A stretch of DNA of 64,000 bases from Pocillopora verrucosa (GCF_036669915.1 NC_089315.1:28359631-28423630); one strand, 5' to 3'; numbered from the stretch's first letter, positions 1 to 11,870 are shown. Program-made: numbers and translations. The notes: generated from the sequence alone by a model not told the origin.

Positions 1-815
1 TGCGTCCGTACGATCAAAAGATAAATAAGAAAAGAAGGCACAGAAAAAAATTATATGCGCGGAAACTTTGGTCCATATAAGTCAGAGTAGGGGGTTTGGA
101 GTACAATAAGTAGTAAGAACACTGCCTCTTCTCATTATAAAAACCAAATACCTAGAGAGTGAATCATCGTCTACCAAACATCAAACTGGTGCTCTTTCTC
201 TTCTGTAGATTACAACTAACAAATCTTTCCCATCTGACGGGTTTAAAAACCTTATCCACTTTTATTAGAGGTAGTTGATTTTCAATCACCGGTGTAACAG
301 TGAGCAAAAAACGTGTATTTCCCTAAAAAATGCTTCCTTGATTATTCAAGCTATTGATTTGGGCTATCCCAGCTATGACGCTCTTTTAAGATACTTTTTA
401 AAGAAAAATTGTTTATAACTCGGATCTGTTGTAGTCTCAGTATTCCGTTTAAGACAGAGGTCACGGATCCCTGCTAAAAACTTACCAGTGTTCCCAAAAA
501 TGATAAATACTTCCACTGAATCATTCTTTTTCCTATATGTATCATTCCACCTTTAAAATTAAAGCTTAGTCTTATAACTTATAATAAATGTTTCCTTGTA
601 TGTGAAAGTTTTTTTTTTTTAGTGCAACGAAAACATGATAGTAATAATAAAAATGGAAAGACACTCCAAAAATTAAGTATCTTATTTTTATTTTTATTTT
701 TTATAATTCCCCGACTTCAACTAGAGCTTGATACATGCAAGTATCCTGCATCCAATACCAATCAAAAATAACAGCAACGAGTCTTGTTAAAAATACAGGT
801 CACCTTTGGTTTAGA

Positions 816-823
816 TATAAAAG
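816..823 (+). promoter_or_regulatory. TATA box of family 1 gene 1
   Basis: TATAAAAG lies 91 bp upstream of the exon 1 ATG. The block around it (ttagatataaaagaaggcga) is conserved at the same place before genes 2 and 3, which supports a core promoter rather than a chance AT stretch. Confidence 0.7.
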
Positions 824-913
824 AAGGCGAATCTTTGGTAAAGTTACATTGAATCTTACGAGGCCAGCAAACAAAGAGCTCTTTACTTCACTTGTATCTT
901 CAACAGTTAGAAA

Positions 914-1559
914 ATGAAGTTCAGTATACTATCAAAGGTAGGAAAATGGTTATCTTAATTTTCCTTAAGATTTATTATCTATACCTGTTTTATTTGAGGT
1001 AAATAGAGGATGACTCAGGCACGCGTCGAGATTGCCTTCACTTATTTGAGTGTCTGTTTTCTAGCTTGATTTGTTCAAGCATATTTTAATGTAATATTTT
1101 TTCACTTTTTAATACTCTTGTTCGTAGCTTCCTTTATTTCTGATTGCCGCAGCTATGCTGCTAGCAAACGAAGGATATGCAAAACCATACACAACAGAAC
1201 AGCTTATCGGTAAGAGAGGTCAAAGCATCGCCGAGGAAGACTTTTGGCCCAAAGGAATTGTTAACGAAACCTCCGTTCTCCGTGGCAAAAGAGATGCGTC
1301 AAATGAAGACGAATACCTTAGTTCTTACTGCAGCAAGCCAACCCAATTATTACAGAGTACTATGATATGTGCGAGGGGTTACTATGTCTGCCATGGATAT
1401 AAAGAAATTGTTTGCAAAAGCACAAGCTTTGCTTGTCTTAGCAGCGTGCCTAGAGTTGGATCTCCATATTGTATTCCCAAATTTAAGTGGATCACAATTA
1501 CTTTAGTATCAGGAGGCAAGAAACGAGTGAGAAGGACATCCGAATGCAGCTGTGCATAA
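914..1559 (+). CDS. Secreted cysteine-rich, furin-processed cystine-knot-like protein, copy 1 (2 exons)
   Basis: Exon 1 is 914-937 (MKFSILSK), followed by a GT donor at 938. Exon 2 starts after the AG at 1126-1127 and runs 1128-1559, phase 0, giving 151 aa. The join completes a signal peptide (hydrophobic LPLFLIAAAMLLA). The propeptide carries an N-glycosylation sequon (NETS) and two basic sites, GKR at 36-38 and RGKR at 60-63; the latter fits furin cleavage and would release an 88-aa mature domain. That domain has 8 Cys and ends in CSC after a KFKWITIT strand and a basic RVRRTS stretch. A terminal CxC after a beta strand recalls NGF/Spaetzle cystine knots; this is a fold-level guess. It is probably extracellular as ligand, defence peptide or structural protein. 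It is almost identical to the gene at 6589. The start at 914 is preferred because an internal Met at 1155 would lose the signal peptide. Confidence 0.85.
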
Positions 1560-1640
1560 GCTTTTTAGAACGAACTGACTGGAATGGAGGACTTGACATT
1601 ACTGATCACAGACTTGTGATTTTACTTATTTATGTTCATG

Positions 1641-1646
1641 AATAAA
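1641..1646 (+). terminator. Polyadenylation signal of family 1 gene 1
   Basis: AATAAA lies 82 bp after the stop codon. The surrounding 3' UTR (tatttatgttcatgaataaa) is conserved after genes 2 and 3. Confidence 0.65.
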
Positions 1647-1659
1647 GCATGTATTTAAT

Positions 1660-3090
1660 TCCCCGGAAGAAATTTGATTATTCATACAAGTGGAATATCT
1701 AAATCTTGGTGATTCATTGCCACCAATCAATTATTTGTGTATTCCTTTAATTAACATTTCAGAAAAAATAATAAAGCAAGCATCATCGCAGAAAAGGTGT
1801 TCAGTCTTTTGTATATGTTTATACTTCACGCTCTAACGTAACTCAAACAGAGACATTGCCAAACTCCCACCCCGCTTCCTTTCCCCACCCCAAACTTATT
1901 GATGCGTGTGCATCATTTTTCAATACAAGCTTAATCTTAACAAATTAAAATTGGAATTTAATGGACCATTTGGACAATTTAAAAAAAATGCAGTGCGAAA
2001 TTAAACAGCTTAAGTTATTTATTAGGCATCCTTTGGCTTGCAAATATCATCGCAGTCCATTCAAAGTAACCTATGTTTTAAATAACCTGCTGTAAGGTCG
2101 TGATATTCTAAGTAGGATGCAAAAGTAGAGAGTAGGGAGTAGAGAGTAGATTTTTTCTCCTTTCGTTCGTTGTAACGAGCCTTAAGAAACTACGAACTTC
2201 TTCAGTGTTTAGTTTTGATTGATTAACCAATTTCTTACAGTTTACCATTGGTTAATCATGGCAATTATTAACTAACAATTCGTGTAATGAATACGGTGCA
2301 TTTTTCTTCCACGAATTTCTACCTCTGAACAATTAAGCCTTAGGTCACGTGCATAGTTGGTAGTGGAAACATCAGTGACACCCAAGCGTGACCTTATAGA
2401 CCAGAAGTGTTCTCTGTTTAGATAAAAAAATGGCTGGAGCTGAGTGACATGTTCATTTCTGGCGGGGGTTTCCTCTTCTCGTGTTTTTCTTGTTTTAATT
2501 GTTTTCAAGAAGCTGAAACCCTAACATGCAAGTAATTAATTGGGACCAAGACTTCGTTTTGCTCCATCTATCGTTGCTTTTCTATAAAAGACTAGACTCA
2601 ATAAAATACAATTGAACATGCGTAACGCCGGCTCTTTGCTTGCGACTTGCAGATAATTAATTCGTTGTATGACGTAGTTTAATTATGGAATTAGGGAAGC
2701 CCTAGAACTCATCAGAACGAGCGAGTTCCTTACTGAGCTTTTCTTATGAGCCTTTCGTTACATGTCTTTATGTAAACCTATTCATGTTTTGATTCAGGCG
2801 TGCATGATTGCCTCCTAGTATATGTCCCACTAAAAATAGGCTGTTGTTATTCTTTGGTGAAGAAACATTAAGGAGCGATTAAGATGAGTTGAGGTTTGCT
2901 GGCTTCAGTTCTTTGCTGGAGGCGTCTGCTACCTTCAGTGGTCGGATTTAAAATGAATAATTATGATCTTCGGGCATTTTTACACTTCCGCAAAACAACA
3001 CTAAAACTCAACAAGCAAAGATGCACTGATGTAGATTAATGCATAAAGAATCGGTCAGTGTCTTGAAGTGAATAGCAATCCAATACGACA
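1660..3090. other. Non-coding spacer of unit 1 with empty TTAA site
   Basis: No convincing gene was seen. The stretch matches the spacer after gene 2 except that it lacks the 1.4-kb TTAA element present in units 2 and 3. The single TTAA at 2657-2660 is the corresponding empty site. Confidence 0.6.
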
Positions 3091-3099
3091 ATAATGCAA

Positions 3100-3427
3100 C
3101 AATAATATGAATAACCGAAGACTAATTATTTCGTTTCCCATGGATGACACAAGAGTAATTTCCCTTCCACTTATAAACATTTGCATGCGCACACACATCC
3201 CATTCAGTCTAACAAGATCTGAATCAGGCGAAGGCACTTACAAGCGGGAATTCTGCATGGAAGTTATTGGGCTTACCTCGACGAGACAAAGTTACCCTGG
3301 AGGTTAAACTCTTGAAGATAACAAATCTTTGATAGCATATAAAGCTGAGTGTTGATCTAGTGCAGTATACCCCGAGATGCTGACAGCTCCCCAGTAGAAT
3401 TCGAAGAAGCCAGTGTAACAAGTTAGA
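3100..3427 (+). promoter_or_regulatory. Conserved promoter block of family 2, copy 1
   Basis: A block of about 330 bp is conserved in four places (here, 10.27-10.6, 15.27-15.6 and 45.78-46.1 kb). It contains TATAAAG at 3338-3344, about 90 bp before the exon 1 ATG at 3428, the same geometry as family 1. It stays open in frames on both strands, but conservation centred on a TATA box fits a promoter and 5' UTR better than a separate short protein. Confidence 0.6.
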
Positions 3428-4535
3428 ATGGAGATAAACTTGTTTTCAAAGGTAAAACGTGCGTTCTTAAGGTAGATATGGACACGATTTAACAGTCACA
3501 CGAAGTTGTTTTAAATAATTAGGCTTTTTGTCAAAATAACTTATTGTTTATAATGGGAAAGTATAAAAGACTGATGATAAATTTTAGCCTTTTTCTCTTT
3601 GTTATATTTTCGCTTTAAAACACATGAACACCTAATCAATTCAGAAAAGCAAATGTCCCGCGGAAACAATAAAAACACAACTTGAATCACAGTCGAGCTG
3701 CAAATTCCTGGGAATGACCGGGTGATCTGCACATCAAAGCGAGTCACATCGTAACTACACGAGAAGGGGTTAAATACTCGTTAATCATTTACACCCTAAT
3801 ATCAGTGTGCACATTCTATATACTATATGCTATTCGTTTCCTAAGGTGCTGACATGGAGAATTTGTCGCACAATCAAGAGCTTAAATCTCGTGACCTTAA
3901 TGTTTGATTCGGGGGAAAATATTGTTAGGAGAAATTTTCGTATTTGATAAAAACAGGTACTTGAATCCCATACAACCAGTTATAAGCTGACAGCTTCCCT
4001 GAAAACTGCTCTAAAGACTACTTCTATTTCACAAAATTAGTCCATAAAACTGATCATCATTTTTACTACTTTTTTTTTCGTTTTAGTTGATTATTGCCCT
4101 TTTTGCTAAGGTGCTCTCACCACGTAAATTGTTTGGAAGACCAATGGAATCCCAAGGCTAAGAAAACGGGTTCCATCTTATTATAACCACTGACACAAGT
4201 ATCGTTGCAAAAGGTAATGTATTTATCAGGGAAAAAAGAAATTCAAATGCTGGGCTGCATTTAAAGAATTATTGTAATCCATTTAGATGCACGGGCTCAC
4301 AGTACTCGTCGTCGTCAAATTCTTGTGTGAAGGGTCGATACATGTGCAGAGGTTTTAAGAAACTGCGTGTAAAGAGAAGATGGAGGACTTAATTTAGTCT
4401 CCGCGCATCAGGTATTTGCGGAATATACCTGATTATGGGTTAGCAAAATGCTTCTCATCTGAATATCGATGGGTGACTTTAAGTTCTGGCGAAAGAGTCA
4501 AGCAAACGGTCAACTGTGGATGTGGAGAGAATTGA
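3428..4535 (+). pseudogene. Family 2 cystine-knot-like secreted protein, copy 1, broken
   Basis: Exon 1 is 3428-3451 (MEINLFSK) with a donor at 3452. Exon 2 starts after TTTTAG at 4087 in phase 0 and adds a hydrophobic leader (LIIALFAKVL). Further along are a furin-like REKR site and a Cys-rich domain (NYCNPFRC, NSCVKGRYMC, RWVTLS..VKQTVNCGC), clearly related to the family 1 mature domain. The frame is broken by TAA at 4159, a 1-nt deletion just after the CRGF-coding bases (about 4355), and a TAG replacing Gln in the QSL-equivalent segment. One conserved Cys has become Tyr. The exon plan shows common ancestry with family 1. AATAAA occurs at 5031. No Penelope insertion is present, so this copy preserves the pre-insertion structure. 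Confidence 0.8.
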
Positions 4536-5688
4536 ACTATTAATTATATTTTACTATTAATCATAAAAATTGCGATTCCTTGGTTGTGATTGGTTAAAAA
4601 AAACTCCTCTTTTCCACTAACTCACTTGCCAAGATGATATCGGACAGTTTGTCATCGGATAGTTTAATAAGCAAATCGCATTTAAAGTTGTATTTTAAAT
4701 CAACCAATGTCAACCTTGTCTTAAATGACCTTAGAAAAAGTGTACAGACTCTTAAATTGTGGCAAATGTTTCTCTTTTTTCATAACTTGGCTATTCCAAT
4801 TCGGTCTGTTATCATACTCATGATGTTTTTATCACTCGTACAATTACAGACCGAATTGGACTCCACTCAGTCCTATTACCTTTACTTATCAGGAAGTCGA
4901 AAGCGGAATCCCATAGTAATTGATATATTCACTTACTACGTATACTTATATTATGAAATTATGTAATTATGTATATAATTTTAACTCTGTATTTTTCTTG
5001 GAAACAAAAAAATTTGACGTAAGATGCTGAAATAAAATGAAAATTCACCTCTCTTGATACATTATTTCATGTTTCAAAAACTTATTTCAATTTACTGGGC
5101 TTCTATTGATATTTTTTCATTGCAGTTTTGAAAAGAAAAGTAAAAAGCAATAACGTATTTCTGAATATCAGTGATTCAATACCAGTAAACATGTATTAAT
5201 GTGCTTCTATTATTTATGAATCACAAAAATAAAAATGCATTGACAATTAGAAATCTGTATTAGCTTATGTTTATGCTTGCGCTGCATGCTCAAACAAAAC
5301 TCAAACTGGAACGGTAACCCCCTCTCATCCCATTCTCACCCTGAAAAAAAACACACCTGCTTAAGTGTCTGCTTTGTTGTAAGAAGAATAGATCAGACCG
5401 TTGGGTAAAGTTAAAAAGAAGCAGAATGCAACTTAACAGCTTATTTTATTCATTAGGTTTTCTTTGACTTCCATATACCGTCACGGTCTAACCAAATCAA
5501 CCTGTGTTTTAAACATTCTGTTTTAAGTACGTGCCATTCATTGTTTGTTGGACGCAAAAGAAAGATTGAGTAATATAAGAGGGGCACACGTGAAGAGCCG
5601 TTTATTTCTTCTATCAGTCGTTGTAACCAGCGATAAATAGCGTATTTCTCCAATGTTGAACTTTGATTGTACTGGCAAGTTCACCATT
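4536..5688. other. 3' flank of family 2 pseudogene 1, no gene seen
   Basis: This AT-rich flank is shared in part with the DNA after the other family 2 copies (17.7-18.2 and 48.2-48.8 kb). A 110-aa open frame at 4634-4966 is not preserved in those copies and looks non-coding. Confidence 0.55.
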
Positions 5689-6490
5689 GCGTCTGTATGA
5701 TCAAAAGATAAATAGGAAAAAAAGGCACAGAAAAAAAATTATATGAGCCGAAACTTTGGTCCATATATGTCAGGGTAGGAGGTTTAGAGTACAATGCGTG
5801 GTAAGAACACTGCCTCTTCTCTATACAAAAAACAAATACCCAGAGAGTCAATCATCGTCTACCAAACATCAAACTGGTGCCCTTCCTCTTCTATAGCTTG
5901 CAATTAACAAATCTTTTCCATCTATCAATTTTTATTAGAGGTAGTTGATTTTCAATCACCAGTGTAACAGTCAGCAAAAAACGTGTATTTCCTTCAAAAA
6001 TTGCTTCCTTGATTATTCATGCTATTGATTTGGGCTATCCCAGCTATGACGCTCTTTTAAGATACTTTTTAAAGAAAAATTGTTTATAACTCGGATCTGT
6101 TGTAGTCTCAGTATTCCCTTTAAGACAGTGGTCACGGATTCCTGCTAAAAACTTACCAGTGTTCCCAAAAATGATAAATACTTCCACTGAATTATTCTTT
6201 TTCCTATATATTTCATTCCACCTTTGAAATTAAAGCTTAGTCTAATAACTTACAATAAATGTTTCCTTGTATGTGAAATTTTTATTTTGTTTTTTAGTGC
6301 AACGAAAACATGTTAGTAATAATTAAAATGGGAAGACACTCCGAAAATTGAGTATCTTATTTTTATTTTTATTTTTCATAATTCCCCGACTTCAACTGGA
6401 GCTTGATACATGCAAGTATCCTGCATTCTCTCCCAATCGAAAATAACAGCAACGATTCATGTTAAAAATACAGGTCACCTTTGGTTTAGA

Positions 6491-6498
6491 TATAAAAG
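6491..6498 (+). promoter_or_regulatory. TATA box of family 1 gene 2
   Basis: TATAAAAG lies 91 bp before the ATG at 6589, in the same conserved block as gene 1. Confidence 0.7.
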
Positions 6499-6588
6499 AA
6501 GGCGAATCTTTGGTAAAGTTACATTGAATCTTACGAGGCCAGCAAACAAAGAGCTCTTCACTTCACTTGTATCTTCAACAGTTAGAAA

Positions 6589-7234
6589 ATGAAGTTCAGT
6601 ATACTATCAAAGGTAGGAAAATGGTTATTTTAATTTTCCTTTAGATTGATTATCTATACCTATCTTATATGAGGTAAATAGAAGATGACTCAGGCACGCG
6701 GCGAGATTGCCTTCAGTTATTTGAGTGTCTGTTTTCTAGCTTGATTTGTTCAAGAATATTTTAATGTAATATTCTTTCACTTTTTAATACTCTTGTTCGT
6801 AGCTTCCTTTATTTCTAACTGCCGCAGCTATGCTGCTAGCAAACGAAGGATATGCAAAACCATACACAACAGAGCAGCTTCTCGGTAAGAGAGGTCAAAG
6901 CATCGCCGATGCAGACTTTTGGCCAAAAGGAATTGTTAACGAAACCTCCGTACTCCGTGGCAAAAGAGATGCGTCAAATGAAGACGAATACCTTAGTTCT
7001 TACTGCAGCAAACCAACCCAATTATTACAGAGTACTATGATATGTGCGAGGGGTTACTATGTCTGCCACGGATATAAAGAAATTGTTTGCAAAAGCACAA
7101 GCTTTGCTTGTCTTAGCAGCGTGCCTAGAGTTGGATCTCCATATTGTATTCCCAAATTTAAGTGGATCACAATTACTTTAGGATCGGGAGGCAAGAAACG
7201 AGTGAGAAGGACATCCGAATGTGGCTGTGCATAA
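6589..7234 (+). CDS. Secreted cysteine-rich, furin-processed cystine-knot-like protein, copy 2 (2 exons)
   Basis: Exon 1 is 6589-6612 (MKFSILSK) and exon 2 is 6803-7234 after a phase-0 GT-AG intron of 190 bp, exactly the intron length of copy 1. The product is 151 aa with the same signal peptide, NETS sequon, GKR and RGKR sites and 8-Cys mature domain. It differs from copy 1 at only a handful of residues (for example ADAD for AEED in the propeptide and ECGCA for ECSCA at the end), and the mature domain is almost unchanged. The close match of introns and flanks indicates recent duplication or gene conversion. The function is as uncertain as for copy 1. Confidence 0.85.
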
Positions 7235-7314
7235 ACTTTTTAGAACGAACTGACTGGAATGGAGGCTTGATATTACTGATAACAGTCTTGTGAATTTACT
7301 TATTTATGTTCATG

Positions 7315-7320
7315 AATAAA
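7315..7320 (+). terminator. Polyadenylation signal of family 1 gene 2
   Basis: AATAAA lies about 80 bp after the stop codon, in a 3' UTR conserved with copies 1 and 3. Confidence 0.65.
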
Positions 7321-7329
7321 GCATGTATT

Positions 7330-8264
7330 TAATTCCCGGGAAGAGATTTAATTATTCATATAAAAGGATTTCTGAATCTCTGTGATTCATTGCCACCAAT
7401 CATGTATTTGTGCATTCCAGTAACTTACATTTCAGCAAAATAACAACGCAAGGAGCATTGTAGAAAAGGTGTTCAGTCTTTTGCATTCTTCACGCTGAAA
7501 CTTAACTCAAACTTTGACGGTGCCAAGCCCCCCTCCCTCCCACCCCGCTCCCTCTCCCCACCCTGTCGATGCGTATACATCAGCTTTTTTTTTTTTTTTT
7601 ATAAAACAAAATAGAATTCACAAATTAACACTCGAATTTAATGAACCGTTAAGAAAATTTTAAAAAAGGCAGCGCTTAATGAAACAGCTAAAGTTATTCA
7701 CTAGGCATCCGTTTGGCTTGCAAATATCGTCATGGTCCATTCGAATAAACCTGTATTTTAAACAACTTGCTGTAGGGTCGTGATATCCTAAAGTAGGACG
7801 CAAAGGAAAGCTTAAATGACCCAACATGGCCACCACTGAGAAGAGAGTCGTTTGTTTCTCCCTTCGTTCGTTGTAATCAGCCTAGTAACTAACAATTCGT
7901 GTAATGAATACAGTTAATTTTTCTTACACGAACTTCCACCTCTGATAAATTCAGCCTAGGGTCACGTACTTAGTTGGTGGCGAAAGCATCGAAGTGACAC
8001 CCAAACGTGACCTTATAGACTAGGAGTGTTCACTGTTTGGTTGGGGCTAACTCGCATGTACGTTTTTTGGCGGAGGTTTCTTCTTCACATGTGTTTCTTG
8101 TTTTACCTGTTTTCACTGAAGAAGCTGAACCCTAACATGCAAATAATTGATTAGGACAACTTTTGTTTTGCTCCATCTATCGTGCTTTATTATAAAAGAC
8201 TAGATCCAATAAAATACACTTGCACATGCGTAACGCCGGCTTGCTGCTAGCGACTTGCGGATGA
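7330..8264. other. Non-coding spacer of unit 2
   Basis: It is homologous to 1660-2656 of unit 1. It contains a poly-T tract near 7586 and no gene that can be supported. Confidence 0.5.
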
Positions 8265-9691
8265 TTAAGGTTACTTACCACCTTCAGAGGCCGAAAAAAT
8301 CGAGTTTTTTTAAATATTTGACTAAACTGAATTCAAACATTCAACGTAGCGTTTTCTTAAAAAAATATTCTGAAACCTTTAAAAGCAACCGAGTTAGTTC
8401 GAGAAAAATATTTTCAAATAAAAGTTGATAAATCAGGAAGGTGCCTTTTTTTCGGACTTGAGAGAATATCCTGGGGGAATCAATTGTCGCGGCAACCGCT
8501 CATGTTAAGGCTCGATTTTCGTGTAACTTCCATATTCTGTTTACATCATGTACTTTATAAAATTCACACGTGGAAGCTCTTTGCTTATGGAAAAATCAAG
8601 AGCGGAAGAGAGACCTTAGTAAAAAAAGGAAAAAAGAAAGAAGAAAAAAATTCTGTCAAGATAAGAAACAAATTCCTTTGTGAAAGCGACTGGTACTGGC
8701 GGAGCTCCACGCTGGCGTATAGATTTCGAACAAAGAAGTCGCCGTCGAGCCAAAATGTGCCATACATAATGATAAAAGCGAGGTTTCCTTTTCTTTATGC
8801 AAGCCTTGATACAAAAACATTGACAACCGCCGGAAGCCAATGGCCTCGAATCGTAATTTGGAAAGCTGTCTGTATATTCGTTGTCCTGCCCCTCAGCACA
8901 TTTTCCAATTTTTCCATTTTTGCTGCGGGATTTTCTTTTGCTTTTGGCAACTTTGCTCATCATTGTGTCGTCCTCCTCAACGCTCCACTAACCGTGTCTG
9001 CAATGGGTTACTTTTCCCGGAAGATCTTGATCTATCGTCATTGACGCCAGGAGGTTCCGTTGTCCCATTGGTTCTGGGTTTCAAGAGGCGAGATAACCTA
9101 ACTGGCGTGGCGCGAGTTGTTTGCGAACCTTTATGAGCTTAAATCTCGCATTTAATTTTAGGAGGAATACAATCACTTTGACCGATTTTTAGTGTAAATA
9201 GATTTCTCCGATTTTCGTCAAACTTCGCTAAAACATTTCAGGAATAATGACAAACGAAAATATGTCATGAAATTTTGATATTTCAAATATTTGTCCCGTG
9301 GCGTCCCTTTACGCAGCACGCCTCGCATATTTTTTAATTACTCCAACTTTAGATGCCGATATCTAGACAACCAATCATAATATCGAAAAAGCCTTACCCA
9401 CTTGTGCCGACTGATACCTTGTGAATGAGATTATGCAGCCACTTTGCTCGTGCTGCGACACCCAATACCCGATAAATTCAAATAAATTCAATTGAAGAAT
9501 CTTCGGTTTTTTCACATCTTATAGGCTCCTGACACTTCCTTACAAGAAAAGTCGCTTCAATTTATATTTTTACCGTAAGCTGCAGCTATTAAGCTTTCTT
9601 TTGATGCATAGTTTGCTAGGATTTTAGTGAAACTAGCGCGCGTACGAATTTTTTCCCAAAGGACACCTGCGAAGATAGGAAGTAACATTAA
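8265..9691. mobile_element. Non-autonomous piggyBac-like element (MITE), unit 2 copy
   Basis: The element is 8269-9687, flanked by TTAA at 8265-8268 and 9688-9691. Its ends form an inverted repeat (ggttacttaccacctt at the left; aggaagtaac at the right, imperfect in this copy). TTAA target duplication is the hallmark of the piggyBac superfamily. No transposase is visible; the longest open frame (8484-9044) has no recognisable domain and is not preserved in the 13440-14839 copy. Unit 1 has the unoccupied TTAA. Confidence 0.7.
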
Positions 9692-10117
9692 TTCTTTGTC
9701 TGACTTAGTTTAATTAAGCGCCTTTGGGGAAGCCCTGCAACTCATCAGACGAGCGAGTTCCTTGCTGAGCTTTTCTCATGAGTCTGTCTTTATATGTCTT
9801 CATGAATACCTATTCATATTTTGATTCAAGCATGCATGATTCCCTTGTAGTATATATCTGCACTAATAATAGGCTCTTATAGTTCTTTGATAAAGAAACA
9901 TCTAGAGGCGACTAAGATGAGTTGAGGTTTGTTAGCTTGAGTACTTTGCTGAAGGTATCTTCTACGTTTGGTGGTCCGATCTAAAACGAATAATGAATAA
10001 TTATGATCTTCCGGTATTTTTACACTTTCGCGAAACAACACTAAAACTCAACAAGCAAAGATTTACTGATGTAGATTAATGCATAAAGAATAGATCAGTG
10101 TCTTGATGTGACTAGTA
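9692..10117. other. Spacer between MITE and family 2 promoter remnant
   Basis: It is homologous to 2661-3090 of unit 1. No gene was seen. Confidence 0.5.
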
Positions 10118-10605
10118 ATCCAATACAACAATAATGCAACAATATTATTAGTAACAAAACACTCTAATTGTTTATTTTCCCATGGATGACACAAGAGCAA
10201 TTTAACATTTGCACACACACACATACATCCCATTCAGTCTAACAAGACCTGAATCCGGCAAAGGATTCAATACAACAATAATGCAACAATATTATGTGTC
10301 ACCGAAGACTAATTATTTCGTTTCCCATGGATGACACAAGAGCACTTTCCCCTTCCCTGATAAACATTTGCTTGCTTACATACATCCCATTCAGTCAAAC
10401 AAGATCTGAATCCGGCGAAGGCACCTGCAAGCGGGAATTCTGCATGGAAGTTATTTGGCTTAGCTCGACGAGATAAAATAACCCTAGAAGTTGAACTCTT
10501 GAAAATAACAAATATTTCATAGTATGTAATGCTGAGTGATGATCTAGTGCAGTATGGCCTAAGACGCTGACAGCTCCCCAATAGAATTCGAAGAAGCCAG
10601 TGTAA
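10118..10605 (+). promoter_or_regulatory. Orphan family 2 promoter remnant with internal tandem duplication
   Basis: The family 2 promoter block is present but partly doubled (about 10118-10263 and 10267-10421, both containing cccatggatgacacaagagc). The TATA position reads tatgtaatg, so the TATA box is damaged. Homology stops at about 10604, just before exon 1 would begin, and jumps to sequence found downstream of family 2 elsewhere (near 48.98 kb). The gene body was therefore deleted. Confidence 0.65.
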
Positions 10606-11870
10606 AACAAAAGAGCAGGTTACAAGAGCAGAATATGTGAGCTTATCCGTCTCTTAAATCTTACGAAATGGTATACTGCCAGCAAGACTGATCACTACCA
10701 TCCGAAACATGCGTACCTAATCCCATTTGATCCAAAAAGCAATCTATCTAATCAGTGAATTACGTTTAATCGGCGGCGAAACCTGTTCATCTATTCTGTT
10801 ATGTTTATTGTTATCCGCGTAATCAAAGGGAAAGTAAAAGTAATAACACAAAGGAAACGGCAAAAAAAAAACATACACACACACACACAAACAAAGAAAC
10901 AAATAAAAATAAAAGGAAACCCACGTCCAAACAAGTCATAGTTGTGGTTCAGAGTTTAATCCAGTACAGCAAGGTCAATGCTAAGAGAGAGGAACACTGC
11001 CTTCACTCCATTTGGAAATTTAATGCCTGGAAAGGTAGTCATTTTTAGTCTAATGAAATCAAAATTGTGTACGTTCTCCTCTATAGATTCCAACTAACAT
11101 CAAATCTCCACAGATTTCAATGCGCCCCAACCCGTGCGTTTGATGGATGAGCCAACATGTTTGGACTATATATATACAGTTGATTATTTATATGGGATTT
11201 CTGAACCTCGGTGATTCATTACCACTTATCATGTATTTATTTATTTCTATTACTTATGAAAATCAGAAAAATAAAAATACAAAGAACATTACCAAAGGTA
11301 GGTGTTTGGTCGCCCATGTTGCTTGCGATGCACGCTCAAACTACCTTCAATCAGGGACTGCTCCAGGTTCCCCCTCCCCTCCCCTCCCATCCCTTCTCAC
11401 CCTAAAAGACGAAACTGCCAATGAGTGCTCTTTGTTGCAAAAAGAAAAGATTAATTAGTATCAAATGTAATGGACGCATAATTTGATTTGATTTTGTATC
11501 TTCTTTTTGTTCTTTTACCCAGTCGTAAGTAGTTTACCTTTTTCCTAATTGCTGCGGTGAGCATTAGAACAACTTTTTGTTGATAAGGGCCTAAATTTTG
11601 CAAACTTCGTTCAAAATGAGTGGTACACAACTGATTGAGGATCCGAAGGCAAGAGACGAGTGAGAAAAACCCATCCAGGCAGCCGCGTATAAGATTTAAA
11701 ATGGAACGAATAAGAATGAAGGACTCGCAATTACTGTTCGTTATGGATTTATATATTTATTTATGTTGGATTAAAAAGCATGCATTTAATTTCCAAAAAT
11801 CTAAACTGATAGTTTATATCAAATTTCTAGATACCAGTGGTTCATTACCAGTAAATATGTGTTTTCAAAG
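10606..11870. other. Junction region between units 2 and 3
   Basis: 10606-10800 matches the family 2 downstream flank (18.35-18.49 and 48.98-49.16 kb). From about 10.8 kb it resembles the start of units 1 and 2, interrupted by a degenerate family 1 fragment. A short CA tract lies at about 10872-10890. No intact gene was seen. Confidence 0.5.
11635..11785 (+). pseudogene. Fragment of a family 1 3' end
   Basis: The bases ggcaagagacgagtgagaa match the codons for the basic GGKKRVRR stretch near the end of family 1 genes. They are followed by a decayed C-terminus and a recognisable 3' UTR ending in gcatgcatttaattt. The poly(A) signal reads attaaa. Upstream exons are absent, so this is a relic of a fourth family 1 copy. 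Confidence 0.6.

Larger units (their letters stand above)
1..5688 (+). repeat. Tandem unit 1 of the secreted-protein cluster
   Basis: This is the first of three head-to-tail units. The opening bases (tgcgtccgtacgatcaaaag) recur with few changes at 5689, and the match continues through the family 1 gene and its flanks. The unit contains family 1 gene 1 and the family 2 pseudogene 1. Its left end lies outside the window, so the true boundary is unknown. Confidence 0.75.
5689..10605 (+). repeat. Tandem unit 2 of the secreted-protein cluster
   Basis: It repeats the unit 1 layout: family 1 gene, spacer, then family 2 promoter. It differs by a 1.4-kb TTAA element in the spacer and by loss of the whole family 2 body after the promoter. 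Confidence 0.75.

Noticed and set aside
735-917. 60-codon frame before family 1 gene 1, also near 6410
   Set aside because: It contains the TATA box and the presumed 5' UTR and stops right at the true ATG; not preserved upstream of gene 3.
3107-3307. Short frame (IISFPMDDTR...) present near 3.1, 10.3, 15.3 and 45.8 kb
   Set aside because: It overlaps the conserved family 2 promoter, is open on both strands, and has no codon-type substitution pattern that I could see; read as promoter conservation.
4634-4966. 110-aa frame downstream of family 2 pseudogene 1
   Set aside because: Lies in a 3' flank; the homologous DNA after copies A and B does not keep the frame.
8484-9044. 186-aa frame inside the TTAA element
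   Set aside because: No recognisable domain, no transposase motifs, and not intact in the homologous 13440-14839 element.
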